Below are positions 11,901-20,611 of a DNA stretch of 64,000 nt, piece by piece. The DNA is from Phymatolithon calcareum (lineage: Eukaryota > Rhodophyta > Florideophyceae > Hapalidiales), in assembly GCA_977006965.1 (NCBI GenBank), contig OZ345385.1, positions 1,674,001-1,738,000 on the forward strand, given 5' to 3'. The notes beneath the pieces were generated by a model. The model did no database searches. It saw nothing but the letters and a program-made list of their open reading frames with translations, and had not been told where the DNA came from. The position numbers and the translations under genes were made by a program. The number at the start of each line of letters is the position of its first letter. Within the stretch, counting starts at the first letter, position 1.

Positions 11901-12249
11901 TGAAGTTACGGATCTGACGAAAGATAGCAAAGAAACTGTGCACGCTGGGCGCTTACATACATACAAGGTGAATATGGACGGCAAAAAAGTGTCGAAAAAG
12001 CTGCTTGAACATGCTGAACACTCGGAAGCGAAATTTGATATGATTGAAAGTCTGAAGGATATTGGTGAAGCAAGCGATGGGATTTTTGTACAAGTGCAGT
12101 GGATGGGACTTCCAGACAAAGTGGATTGGACATGGAATTCCTTCAAAGACCTACATGAAGATGCTCCAGAGCAACTGGCCGAATTCTTACAGAAGACCAA
12201 GAAAAAGAAGCTGGCAACTAAAGCGAATGCCATGATCACGAACTTTTGA
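8998..12249 (+). CDS. pol: Pol: RT, RNase H, integrase, chromodomain
   Basis: The frame follows gag in the same phase; the first ATG is 24 nt after the gag stop. Using codon 1 at 8995, RT spans residues 80-300, with MDFCSGYWQLP near 186 and the catalytic pair at D250-D251 inside RLDDFLIH, so the usual Tyr before the DD is replaced. RNase H begins at FTDAS near 412 and includes SDHRNLLFVYNP near 490. Integrase has an HHCC finger at about 635-678 and a D704-D762-E798 triad with the canonical 35-residue spacing. The C-terminus (about 1025-1070) is a chromodomain with VQWMGLPDKVDWTW. The protein is full length and has no internal stop. Expression probably needs readthrough or reinitiation. Confidence 0.93.
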   Translation: MDSAVYHSDNAVEDDGTEEIDWLDLGEDTKEEMDEAIMKLIDDAVENGLSDKGQVRLLEMLENYRHVLRLRLGPGDGPAKVEPMRVTLRPGATPYMAKARRYSADQRDFMDKYMDKLEEYEMMRNYENASWASATLLVPKSWPARYRMTFDMKPSNSRTLPVAWPMPHLESELLDLAGSEVYATMDFCSGYWQLPPHEDSQEIHSVMTPRGVYTPTRTLQGAMNSGANFQAKVEPCFKEMLNSLKARLDDFLIHDKTEKELLEAIETFLRICDERDLKISARKSRFFARSVRWCGRIIDKDGIRCDPSKLSGLQTMTCPETAGELCQYVYCLQWMLSSIPDFSERVAPLREVLEAAYTKVKSRKKKHIEKIRLESIGWGSEHLKAFISLQDSVKEAVKLSHRDYDKLLCIFTDASDLFWAAVVTQCNAEELNKPAMEQVHEPLGYLGSAFTDTARRWSTYEKERFAIFTVFRKMDYMFMVETDIHVFSDHRNLLFVYNPRALEPALGRYVVTKVQKWALYLSRFSYVIEHIDGDKHVMADIMTRWFAGYRGKQFTIKRVTLLLQEQDIVESPMDEGFEWPSEELVKKEQEKFTKEGNILPKDCIHATSGCYKMGDKIWIPPISIDLQLKLLTIGHCGCAGHRGFDSTLNALKEVYIWDTMADDCKEFIRNCIHCLVSRTGNKIPRPLSTTHHATEPNQILHFDFLFMGKGSNDKKYLLVLRDDLSSYLWLCPAIKADAEEVSNEIARWIRTFTAMKYWVSDQGSHFKNEVMKCLAKIHNIKHSFTVAYSPWVNGTVENCMRHTLAACKALQSEMKLGPHDWPAVVGMVMTILNEEPLKRLGISSDGTYRSPLEVMTGLKPARSHLVLENGTSEIHESGTLTRIRALQLVQIDMLQSAFDEMHKSVTKKVNMNRKRHIEHHNKKTNIINPNFNMGDLVLVRRAQDKGHKMKFRWTGPKRITDVLSELVYEVTDLTKDSKETVHAGRLHTYKVNMDGKKVSKKLLEHAEHSEAKFDMIESLKDIGEASDGIFVQVQWMGLPDKVDWTWNSFKDLHEDAPEQLAEFLQKTKKKKLATKANAMITNF

Positions 12250-12286
12250 TACACTCACCAAGCAAGTCGGCAAGTGTATGGGGCGC

Positions 12287-12552
12287 TGTAAACATTTCAT
12301 GGCATAGCTTGCCTGAGCTGATCTCATGGGAAGCCACGCAACCCAAGGAGATAACTCGAGGGATGCGAGAACATCCCGAGAGTTGGTAGTTAGATTTTTA
12401 GCGATTGCGAATTTAGCCAATAGCTGGAGGCTTGAAAGCTGGAGGGCGAAATTTGCCTATTTAAGCGGTTCTCTTCTCCCCTCACCGGAGAAGAGGGCAT
12501 CGATCATGAAGTAAAACAACCTTTTCTTTACAACCAACCTCGAGGCGTTACA
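12287..12552 (+). repeat. 3' LTR
   Basis: This matches the 5' LTR except for two substitutions and an extra GA dinucleotide near 12380. The insertion-site duplication ATAG follows directly. The region just upstream (12250-12286) is not purine-rich, so the polypurine tract is unclear. Confidence 0.93.
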
Positions 12553-12609
12553 ATAGGCATAGCATATCTATAAGTCAAATCACGATCTCATTGGAACTAA
12601 TTGCACAGA

Positions 12610-13025
12610 CCTTTACTCAATTATTGAATAATCTGTGCTGCAAAAACCTCTGCACGTGCATCTTTGGAACAACCATGCCCATGCAACGTATAGTGCTTCG
12701 AGGCTCAAAATCGGCGTTTTGCCACTTCTTGAAGAACATGAACGGCGGCAAAGGATTCCGCGTCGTGTGAGGAACCGACAGCTTGGGTAGATAGCGGAAG
12801 TTCCAGCACAGTCTCATTACCGTTCATCAGTAATTTCCCTGCGCCCTCGACATTGTTAGGGATGGTTCTGTACATTTGAGGATATCTCCATCCTCATCGA
12901 AGAGAACCACACTCTGTTTCGCGGCTGTAGGACTCGAAGTATAGGCATGTTTGTCTCTGTCATCATATGCAAGGAGGATATCCGAGTACTTTTTGTGTCG
13001 GATCATAAATTTCGACATTATGCTC
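12610..13025 (-). pseudogene. Unrecognised gene remnant
   Basis: The minus strand carries a coherent 73-codon frame (13048-12827) with KYSDILLAYDDRDKHAY and SVVLFDEDGDILKC. A second frame (12817-12617) follows after a stop and shift. The codon pattern looks protein-coding, but no family is recognised. A faint resemblance to the minus-strand gene at 3316-5355 (a YDR...LDEND block) may be chance. The remnant lies between the Gypsy 3' LTR and a LINE B copy that truncates it at about 13026. Confidence 0.35.
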
Positions 13026-13026
13026 A

Positions 13027-13912
13027 AATTCGGTATGCACGCGTTCAACGCTTGTCAGCTGCTTCACTCCTTTCCCCTTAGACTCCAACCAGCCACGTGC
13101 ATCAGGATTTTCGAGTCGTTGATTTTCCCCAAATGGGAGTATGCAATTCACCTGACCCCGATCACGAAACGACTACTATCGGCAATTGAAGAAGCAGAAA
13201 GTCTTTTCTATAGATACGTTTTTGGAAAATATGCCGAGCATCGAAGGGAGAGGATGCGAGTGCTCTGCCGTCTCGCCAGCCCACAGATGAGGTGAATGCA
13301 CCAGGCTAAAAGGTTCGCCTTAAGCTTGATATGACGGAGGAAGTTTCTGGAGCTTTCAGAAGAATACCAGGGAAGAGAAGATGATCCGGAAGACGTATCA
13401 AAGGACATTGGGTATCTCGGTGAAGAGGAGCACCTTAAAGAAGCTCTGAAAACATGCGGAAGAAGGTATGGTGTCAAAAAAGTGACGCCTACAAGCAACA
13501 GTCAAAGTCTGGTTGTTGGAAGAAGAGGGCCGAACAGTTAAAATCTCGATCGGCGTACCGAACGACCTACCAGGAGTGCTATATATAAGGGACTGAACTG
13601 CGCGGTTGAGATGCCTGAGTGTCATTTTCAACAGAGTTCCTTTGTGCAGAAAATCCTTTCTGGCGAAGTACTTTGAGACTGGTGCTGTGGTGGAGCTTAT
13701 CGTGTTGCAACGTATACTACGGTCTATGAAGATGGACCAAGAAAGGGAATATGAATGCAAAAGACTTACTCGGGCCCTCACAGGGAGAGAAATTCGAATT
13801 AAGGGGATATTAGAAGGATAGTAGAGAGATGAGTATGGAAAACAGCGAGAAGATGCCCTGTTACAAATTTGAGGCTTTGGGAGCTTTTGAAATAAATCAA
13901 CATTTATCCCCC
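13027..13912 (+). pseudogene. LINE B ORF2 C-terminal copy with 3' tail
   Basis: The copy starts inside the RT thumb region (GMHAFNACQLLHSFP). It continues through IFPKWEYAIHLTPITKRLLSA and reaches the LINE B C-terminus at 13606-13821 (ECKRLTRALTGREIRIK). Several stops and frame changes separate the pieces. It ends with the LINE B tail GGGAGCTTTTGAAATAAATC followed by an ATCCCCC run. The catalytic RT motifs are absent because of 5' truncation. The last 70 codons match the 35051-35296 minus copy closely. Confidence 0.75.
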
Positions 13913-14015
13913 AATTACTGCTTAGTCTAGTTGATCATCAGCAAAGAAGGCGAGTTCGGCAACCACAGTTTTCTCACTAAAATCCCCTGAATGTAATACG
14001 CACATCCCTATCATA

Positions 14016-15179
14016 ACCATTGCGGCAATCAAAAATGATTACAGGAACATTGCCGTTCTCGACCTTTCGAAGGCTTTCGACACCATGCCAAGACACGTTC
14101 TATCTCGACTACTCAAGAAGAGGCTTCCTGCAACACTGGTCTCATGGGTTATGTACTTTCTCCAACCTAGCATGATCTATACTCCTACGGACGACCGAAA
14201 TAATCGGTTTGTAATCAACAAAGGGGTCCCAAAAGGATCACCACTATCACCGGCGCTATATAACATCTTCATGGACGTTCTTGCTGAGAGCTTGGCAACA
14301 ATTCTGTTTCATTATTCTAAAAGCCCATCCACGTTTCTCACGGATAACGTCATACTACGCGCTTTTTCCCCAATAGGGCTTCAATTGCTCCTGGACATCG
14401 CCTCGGACTGGGCCGCCTCTACCGAGATGGTCTGGAATACAAATGTCGGGAAGAGTTGCGTCATAACTCCCAATGGTGCAAACGAAAGCTTCAAATTCGT
14501 TCTCTCAAGAAAAGAAATCGAGACTGTGTCCGAAACTACATACCTGGGCATCTCTGTATCTTCGAACGGCGTAACAGAAACGTCTACGCTTTCCAGAATA
14601 GATGCTGCACAGAATCGACTGATGGTTCTAGGAAGCATCGGACTCCACGGGAAAGGGTTCGCACCCTCGACATGCTTAAGACTATATAAGGCGCTCGTAC
14701 GTCCAATGACAGAGTATCTTCTCCCGTTTGCAGATCTGACGCGTAACATCCTTCGCGCACAGGACGCCCTAGAGAGTAACCTGTTATCTAGAATGTTCGG
14801 AACCTGGCGCAAGAATATGCAGGCTCGCTTTCGAGGAATATGCCGCCTGGAATCCATTCAAATACGCCAAGCGCATTTGAGCTCCAAGTTCATAACAGCA
14901 GAGAATTTTCGAAGAAAACGGGCACTTGAGCTTCCCAAGGGCACAACACGACTGGCAATATTGAACGCGACAAACGATATGCATCACGAAGCTCTTCTCT
15001 GTACCTCTACAGAGGAATTGGCACGCACCCTAGACGCTACGACAAGCGTAAACGCAAGAACACTGAAGATCGCAAAAGAAGAATGGGAAGCATGTATCCC
15101 TTCGAAAGCCACAGGACGGGAGGGCCGGCGCCCTCCTCAGCCCATCAAGAACGAACTACCACCATTCCTCACCCTCTAA
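14016..15179 (+). pseudogene. LINE C reverse transcriptase (ORF2 3' half)
   Basis: The open frame runs from the TSD junction without a start codon of its own; the ATG at 14085 is internal. RT motifs are visible in order: VLDLSKAFDTM, then KGVPKGSPLSPALYNIFMD, then a degenerate catalytic box FLTDNVIL where FADDV is expected. The first catalytic Asp is replaced by Thr and the second is followed by Asn, so polymerase activity is very unlikely. The thumb region (LYKALVRPMTEYLLPF) and a long C-terminal region follow and end in Pro-rich sequence. Only the 5' truncation and the box mutation mark it as dead. Otherwise the frame is open for about 388 codons. Confidence 0.85.
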
Positions 15180-15481
15180 AAAGCGAAGCACAGGCTTCTT
15201 TGCACGCACTGGTTATTTCACCGCTTCCCATATCCCTGGAAAGAACAAGCAAGAAACGAAGATTCCGAACTCGATGAAGCTCTCACAGTTATCTCAAACT
15301 TAATGCCCAGGCAACGACTTTCCGATATTCAAAAAGAGATGCTGGAAATAGCATTTGATACAGTCCAAGAAAACGTCCAAAATCAAAATGAAAACCTTAG
15401 CGAAGGATTGTAGCGCAACGAAAAGTCTCTCAGGTGCAATGATAATTGACTAAGCTTAAATAAAACGGAAATCCATCCATC
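14016..15481 (+). mobile_element. LINE C, 5'-truncated, 13-bp TSD
   Basis: The TSD CATCCCTATCATA lies at 14003-14015 and again at 15482-15494. The element begins directly in the RT coding sequence and ends with a (ATCC)n tail instead of poly-A. It is the longest LINE C copy in the window and defines the 3' end seen at 6455 and 15995. Confidence 0.9.
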
Positions 15482-15513
15482 CATCCCTATCATATATATA
15501 TGTGATAGGGATG

Positions 15514-15994
15514 GGTGTCGCGCTCACTTGCCTAGTGACCACATCCTGACAACATGGCAGTCACAGCAAGGATGTGCGTGTGCGCTTTTTATTTCGTGAC
15601 TGTACGCCACGAACAGTAATTGCGATCTACATGGAACACCGAATAAGAACAAGCGACTCTACGTGCCTTCTCTAGGTGATCCGTTTAGCTACACGGGCAA
15701 CGCGTCCCGTGCGCACGTAGAACATTATTTTTCGCTTTGCTAGTTGTACATAAGGTAGTTTGCACCTTCCGCTTAGTAAAGGAAGGTGGAGGTTTTCTGA
15801 TTCCGGCTCGATTGCTTGGATTGCGCACGCTCATCTCTTGCGGCACATTCCTTCGACCACGCGGAGTCGAAGACTTTCCACCTCTTCCTGGCCGCTGCTT
15901 TGTCGCTCTACAAGCCGGTACGACGGGAATGTAGCGTCACACTAATCCCTTTCTTCTTTTCGTTTGCCCCACCATTCATTACCCTGTCGTTCTG
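15514..15994. other. Stretch with no recognised gene
   Basis: Three overlapping plus-strand frames of 61-74 codons near 15737-16040 share the same DNA and show no motif. Nothing else is evident between the LINE C copy and the next LINE C tail. Confidence 0.35.
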
Positions 15995-16062
15995 CGCGTT
16001 GGGCAGTGAAATGATAATTGATAAAGGGAGCTTCAATTGAACAGAAATCCAATCCAATCGTT
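15995..16062 (+). mobile_element. LINE C tail, minimal copy
   Basis: The segment contains AATGATAATTGATAAAGGGA and a degenerate AATCCAATCC tail, matching the ends at 6540-6586 and 15440-15481. No TSD was identified. Confidence 0.5.
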
Positions 16063-16136
16063 CAGAATTTTGTTGATACTCATTCCTAATGTAGATCGAT
16101 CTTACTGAAATGCGATAAGCGGCAACTCTGTCATCG

Positions 16137-16430
16137 CTATATCACCAAATCCCCGGGTGTTGTATTGCCAGACTCAACGTCATCATAAGATATAATAAGT
16201 TCAACCAGGTCTCCTGTCTTAGTTATGCTTGCGGTCGATGGATTGCGAACCGATTTGACAGAGTTGAATCTAGTGCGCCGCTGCATTACCGCGCGACGGT
16301 ACAGAAAATTCACGTCTGGAAAGAGCTGGGCCTTCACCATCGTGATGTAGAATAGATAGCTCAACCATAAGAAGAATAACAAAACCCAGAGTAGTAAGAG
16401 TCTTACAGAACTTGCACGAGACCCAAGCAT
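16137..16430 (-). CDS. Small membrane-anchored ORF, hypothetical
   Basis: This 97-codon frame starts MLGSRASSVRLLLL inside the left arm of a perfect palindrome. Residues about 9-30 form one very hydrophobic segment (LLLLWVLLFFLWLSYLFYI), which predicts a signal anchor. The remaining 65 residues are basic, then acidic, and end TTPGDLVI. No family is recognised. The opposite palindrome arm starts a plus-strand frame with the same eight residues MLGSRASS, and a related start (MLGSCASS) occurs on the minus strand near 27025. The frame may therefore belong to a repeat instead of a host gene. Confidence 0.35.
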   Translation of the reverse strand: MLGSRASSVRLLLLWVLLFFLWLSYLFYITMVKAQLFPDVNFLYRRAVMQRRTRFNSVKSVRNPSTASITKTGDLVELIISYDDVESGNTTPGDLVI

Positions 16431-16468
16431 CCATCACTGCTGGATGCTTGGGTCTCGTGCAAGTTCTG
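16406..16468. repeat. Perfect 28-bp inverted repeat
   Basis: Arms 16406-16433 and 16441-16468 are exact reverse complements with a 7-nt loop. The right arm and the next 50 bp resemble 26960-27035 in the opposite orientation. The palindrome therefore carries a dispersed repeat unit. Confidence 0.92.
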
Positions 16469-16577
16469 CCAGACACCAAGTGCCGAAGCTCCGTGTGGAG
16501 CCACGGTGTGGATCACGGAACATGATTGTGGCCCAGATTTTCCTACTTTTTTGTGTTCTTCTAACAATGCACACTGG

Positions 16578-16645
16578 GGGAGCACGGCAGCATTTTGGCC
16601 CAAATAAACCAAATAATTTTCGTGCCAATATGCTGCCGTGCTCCC
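16578..16645. repeat. 22-bp inverted repeat with AT-rich loop
   Basis: Arms 16578-16599 and 16624-16645 pair with one mismatch. It is the second of three consecutive hairpins upstream of the gene at 16812. Confidence 0.85.
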
Positions 16646-16676
16646 GCAGCACGTACACATACAATTGTGCTCAGCG

Positions 16677-16713
16677 CACTGTGACGTGTCCTGCGTCACG
16701 TCATGTCACAGTG
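16677..16713. promoter_or_regulatory. Palindrome with paired ACGT/TGACGT cores
   Basis: Arms 16677-16688 and 16702-16713 pair with one mismatch. The segment contains GTGACGTG and GTCACGTCA, which resemble bZIP/CRE-type sites. It sits 20 bp upstream of a TATA box, so a role as a promoter element is plausible, though this is inference. Confidence 0.45.
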
Positions 16714-16732
16714 GGTTGTTTATTGCAAGCGC

Positions 16733-16738
16733 TATAAA
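16733..16738 (+). promoter_or_regulatory. TATA box of the BRK-like gene
   Basis: TATAAA lies about 74 bp upstream of the ATG at 16812, directly after the three hairpins. The spacing suits a core promoter with a short leader. Confidence 0.5.
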
Positions 16739-16811
16739 TCGGCCTCCGTTCCGCGCACCCTCACAACTTGCTCTCGTCTGCAAGCGCAACTGTTCACGGC
16801 CTCTCAACGAC

Positions 16812-17629
16812 ATGCATCTACAGAACGTGCCGCTCGACCACGCGTCCCAGATGCCACTTGCACCATCGCTATGCGTGTCATCGTCGGAGTTCTCCGACGT
16901 TTTGTCTCCGTGCACCGACGGTGACCTCGCCATGTCTGTGAATATATACCGTCAAATACGAGCGCGTTTCCAGGTTTTCCATTCTCTACTACCACCTCGG
17001 ATATCAGTTCGGATTCTTTGCCGGTATCGAGCACAACCGGTACCAGTCCAACGGCCGGTGAACTTAGCGCTCATGTGACGATTTGGAACCGACGTGAACG
17101 ACGGAAGATCGCTGGCAATGCCGCTCCGCTTCGTAAGAATGTTTCGCGCTATCTTGCGGACCATCCGGACTGTGCGGTTTATGAAGGACAGGATAAGAAA
17201 CCGGGATCCAAGCCGAAGAAGACTATCAAACGACGTCGTCCAGTGCCCGCCCCGGTAATTGTGTACGCTTCCGAGTCGGCAGCTGTCGCGCACACCGACG
17301 GGAACGGTGTGTACGAGGTGCATGGCACGTCTGGAGGGTTGTGCTATGATTACCGTATATGCCGCAGAAACCGCTGTGGAATTCGCGCAGACCTCGACTC
17401 CTCTTTGCGTGGCACGGGGTCCTGCCCGGACCGTGACGCGTTGGTTAACCCTGAACTTTATGAATCAGATTTTGCGGCCGTGCTTCGTATGTCGCAGGAC
17501 TCTTTTGAGGAACCTTTTGCAACGCCCGCTCAAAGCTTGGGCACTTTGCCGACTGACCTTGTGCTTGATTTTCTTCCTATGTTGCGCTCCGATTTTTTGG
17601 ACGATGAGAGCATTTCGAACATTGTTTGA
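16812..17629 (+). CDS. BRK-domain-like nuclear protein (frame change near 16945)
   Basis: The 3' part is an open frame from upstream of 17018 to a stop at 17629 (203 codons from that ATG). Residues about 19-60 read HVTIWNRRERRKIAGNAAP and then YLADHPDCAVYEGQDK. This is close to the BRK domain pattern (strand, then a GxxAP-type turn, then a helix ending in hP) of chromatin remodelers. A strongly basic patch (KKPGSKPKKTIKRRR) follows, then an acidic C-terminus with LVLDFLPML, suggestive of a nuclear regulator. The plausible start, MHLQNVPLDHASQMP at 16812, lies in another phase. The two join only if one base is gained or lost near 16945, or if the true start is 17018. It has a TATA box and hairpin-rich promoter and is the least disturbed non-mobile gene here. 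Confidence 0.5.
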
Positions 17630-19050
17630 GAATATCGCGGTCGTTGTCTTTGCTTATCTGAATTGAATTGTATGTGACCTTCTCACTTGCGGCGAATGTT
17701 ATCGGCTTTGGCGCTATATTTTTCGGCTATCGTATGCTTCACCTGTTAAGGGAAGTCTCGCACGTTAAGCGCCATAACTCTTATCTCTTTTTTTAGCTGT
17801 CGCGGTCATCTTCGTAACTACCTTAGGCTCATTTTATCTTAAAGATTGGCTGCGCAAAAGTATATTTGACGTAACTTTCTCCAGTACTATGTTCCTTTTG
17901 CTTGACAATTGTCTTTTTGTTTCGGCGTGAGCATTGTGGTTCGCTTCATTCGCATTGTAAACCCATAGCGCTTACTGCATGGGTAGTGTTCCTGGCGCGT
18001 TGCATGCAACAAGTGCATGTGCCTATATCAGGCTACGCGTAATATCTAGATTTAAACATGTAACGGTATCATTGCGAAGGCTACATAGAGCACGTAATGT
18101 ACACCTAATTCGGGCAATCGGCAAGTGCGGGTACACATATTGAAGCACTACCGAAATGGTATAAGTAGCAACTTTTCCTGAACCAAACAATATAGTTATC
18201 ACTCTCACAAAAGGGACCGGAGTGGTCGATAGACACAGGGGAACGATCACAGCATCCTGTTCGTTTCAATCACTCCACGCTTCCTCCCTCATTTTGTTCG
18301 GTTTGCAATTTGCCAGAAAATGCTTCGCTGGAAGTATCAGGAAGTTAATTGGTACATATAGTTTTGCTGAGGAAAAATCCTCCGTAGCGTTTTCATGGCT
18401 TCTATTATAGCATCGCATGCCATCTACCTTCAGCAAATTCTACATCCCTGCAAGATAGCGGCAAGCATCAACAAGGCAGATGAAAACTTCGGGCGTAAAA
18501 TGGAATCTGAGCAAGTGAATCCAGCCCGTTAACGCATCACTTTGCACTTGAGGAGGTCCTCCGTTTCTCATCATAGATTACAACAAGCGCTATGTGCATC
18601 TCCATAGTCTACAACTTATACAACGCCAACCATGTGTTGTCAGCGTCTAAAACCGCCCGTGCTTGACCCTGCAAATGCAGTGGCGTGGGCTCTGATTTCC
18701 GTGCCTGAAAAATCTCCGCGAGAAAGAGGACTATCATCTCTCAAATAAACATAACACTTTCACGTTTTTAACCTGAGTCGTGACACTATGACAACCCGCG
18801 ATATACAAATCAGAACGACAACTCCCTGGAAAAAGGATCAGAAATGCGATTCCCTCCCTCGAAAAGGCACAGAAAGAGTCCTCATCCGTTACACAGCAGC
18901 CGTGAGACAAGGAAGAAAGAAGAAAGCAGTACGTGTCTTGAAGGCAGCATACGATCGGTGCCACGAAAGGAGTTTTGTGACAAATTGACCTCAGAGTATC
19001 AGCAAACGTGGCATCGTTGGCTTCCCTCTCTCTGCAGAAGACTCTCTTCA
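17630..19050. other. Gene-poor stretch
   Basis: The sequence is T-rich after the BRK-like gene. Short frames at 18023-18250 (minus), 18222-18410 (plus) and 18734-19051 (minus) show no motif. No repeat family shared with the rest of the window was seen here. Confidence 0.4.
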
Positions 19051-19054
19051 CTGT

Positions 19055-20255
19055 TATGAACGATGCAGGAGAACACGAGGTATGAACAAGCGTGGAGTGC
19101 CCCAGGGATCCTCCATTAGCCCCACACTATTCAATATTCTGATGGACACCTTGGCAGAGAGGATCACGGCTAAGAGCTTCAACGTTTTTAATGCAAGTCT
19201 TCGCTTGACTATGTTTGCTGATGACGTCATACTAATGGCGAAGAATGAAGGCGAGCTCCAGGAAATGCTCAATGAATTCTCAGATTGGGCGGAAGTCTAT
19301 CGAATGACTGGGTCAACACGAAAGAGCTCTGTCATTTTTTTTGCAATTGTTTAGTTTTTATTTGAAAGCCCTCATTAACACTCCTAAGACTGTACGAGAG
19401 CTCTGTCATACTCCCAAGTCGAAGGAATTCTTCTGGCGAAAGAGGAAGTTCAAATAATACACAGTGTAGAATATCTTGGTACAACAATTGTCGAGAACGG
19501 AATTCGAGACGACAGGCTTCTGGAGCGATTCAAAAGCGCTGGCGCAAAAATGACGTTCATGAGTACCCTGAGCATGACAAGGAAAGGATGCATTACAGAA
19601 AAATGCATCAGGCTTTTAAAAACATTCAACCGGCTAGTATATGAGTACGCCCCGCATATAACCCCCAAAAAAATCCGAGTATTGAGAGAAGAAGTGAAAG
19701 TTCAAAGGACATCGCACCGATACTGTTTGGAAAGTGGAGAGGGCGGCACTAGAGAAGACTAATGAAGTTATGCCAAATAGAACCATGGGAGTTACGCCGA
19801 CAGCACCTGCTCTCGAAGTCAGCCCGAAGACTTGGACAGGTTGTGGAAGAGACAAGCGAGGCTGGGGCAGATCTGGAAACTGAAACGCTTGAGTGCGTGC
19901 GAAAATTGAACACGCCAACCAACATCCAAGACAGAAGTGCCCTCCGACGAGTTTGGGAACAGCAAGAAAAACGCCGTGCCAGGAAAATTACCTTTTCCAA
20001 GAATGGTATACCGCGCCAAGCATCGAGGATGAAAGAAAGTAGGCACAGAATTCTCTGAGCAGGATGTATTGTACGTCCCTTTCCAAAAAATCCGCCAATT
20101 TTGATAGAAGAAATGAGCAGTCGAGGATCATGGACAGTTAGAACATTAAACAGCACGCTGAGAAAGCAAACATGGACCCCTGCAGAGGGGAACAATGTGG
20201 CCATTGACGAGATACAGTACCACGAAATTATGATTAAGGTAACTGAAGTTTCGAG
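19055..20255 (+). pseudogene. LINE H reverse transcriptase (3' half)
   Basis: The frame at 19082 contains the RT boxes RGVPQGSSISPTLFNILMD and MFADDVILM, so the catalytic DD pair is intact. It is then cut by a 61-bp LINE A tail at 19336-19396. Beyond it, coding resumes in other phases (MSTLSMTRKGCITEKCIRLLK at 19550, then a 98-codon C-terminal piece at 19762-20058). It ends near 20255 before a minus-strand LINE I tail. The 19550-20255 part has a paralogue at 58130-58725. The copy is 5'-truncated and frameshifted. Confidence 0.75.
19336..19396 (-). mobile_element. 61-bp LINE A tail insertion with 13-bp TSD
   Basis: AGAGCTCTGTCAT is present at 19323-19335 and again at 19397-19409. Between them lies a T-run plus the LINE A 3' end in minus orientation. 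The insertion interrupts the LINE H frame just after the RT catalytic box. Confidence 0.9.
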
Positions 20256-20610
20256 TCTAGTAGAATGCTATTCATTCATTTATTTTGCGTATTCTCCTTG
20301 TGGGGCTAGCAGCACTTTGAGGGCCTAAGCTTCTTCCATTCTAATAAACTTGCTGCGAGTTTGACTGCTGCTTGCACGTCGAGGTCCTGGATGTCGGCAA
20401 AGATTGACTCTGGGGTTGGTCGGACGCAATGAAGTAGCACATGACATAATGTTCTAGAGACTGCAACAATTCCATGTCACAACGCGAAGCTTAGTGGAGA
20501 AACTTATAGCTTCCCTAGAGCCTTCTCTGCCTCCTGCGTTTCCCTTTCGGGAAGCGTCCGTTCGCAGTAAAATGCCAAGAAAATTGCCGACTTTCGCAAG
20601 TTAGGGCTCA
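20256..20610 (-). mobile_element. LINE I 3' part, minus strand
   Basis: The segment parallels 58728-59071. There the minus strand encodes a 89-residue tail with PTWNGAVSRTLRQGLLHFLP and a final VQEAVKIAANRL. Here the same blocks are present in decayed form, ending at the ATTCATTCATTT tail that abuts LINE H. The LINE H/LINE I junction is identical in both loci, so they were duplicated together. Confidence 0.6.
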
Positions 20611-20611
20611 T

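Larger units (their letters stand above)
7299..12552 (+). mobile_element. Complete Ty3/Gypsy LTR retrotransposon, young
   Basis: The element has 264/266-bp LTRs starting TGTAAAC and ending TTACA. A 4-bp duplication ATAG sits at 7295-7298 and 12553-12556. The two LTRs differ by two substitutions and one 2-bp indel. It encodes Gag-protease (7654-8973) and RT-RNase H-integrase-chromodomain (8998-12249) with no disabling lesion visible. The order protease, RT, RNase H, integrase, chromodomain places it in Ty3/Gypsy (Metaviridae-type). The RNase H/RT connection and chromodomain wording resemble oomycete and algal Gypsy elements from memory. A candidate primer-binding site starts at TGG near 7576. 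A convincing polypurine tract was not found. Confidence 0.95.
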
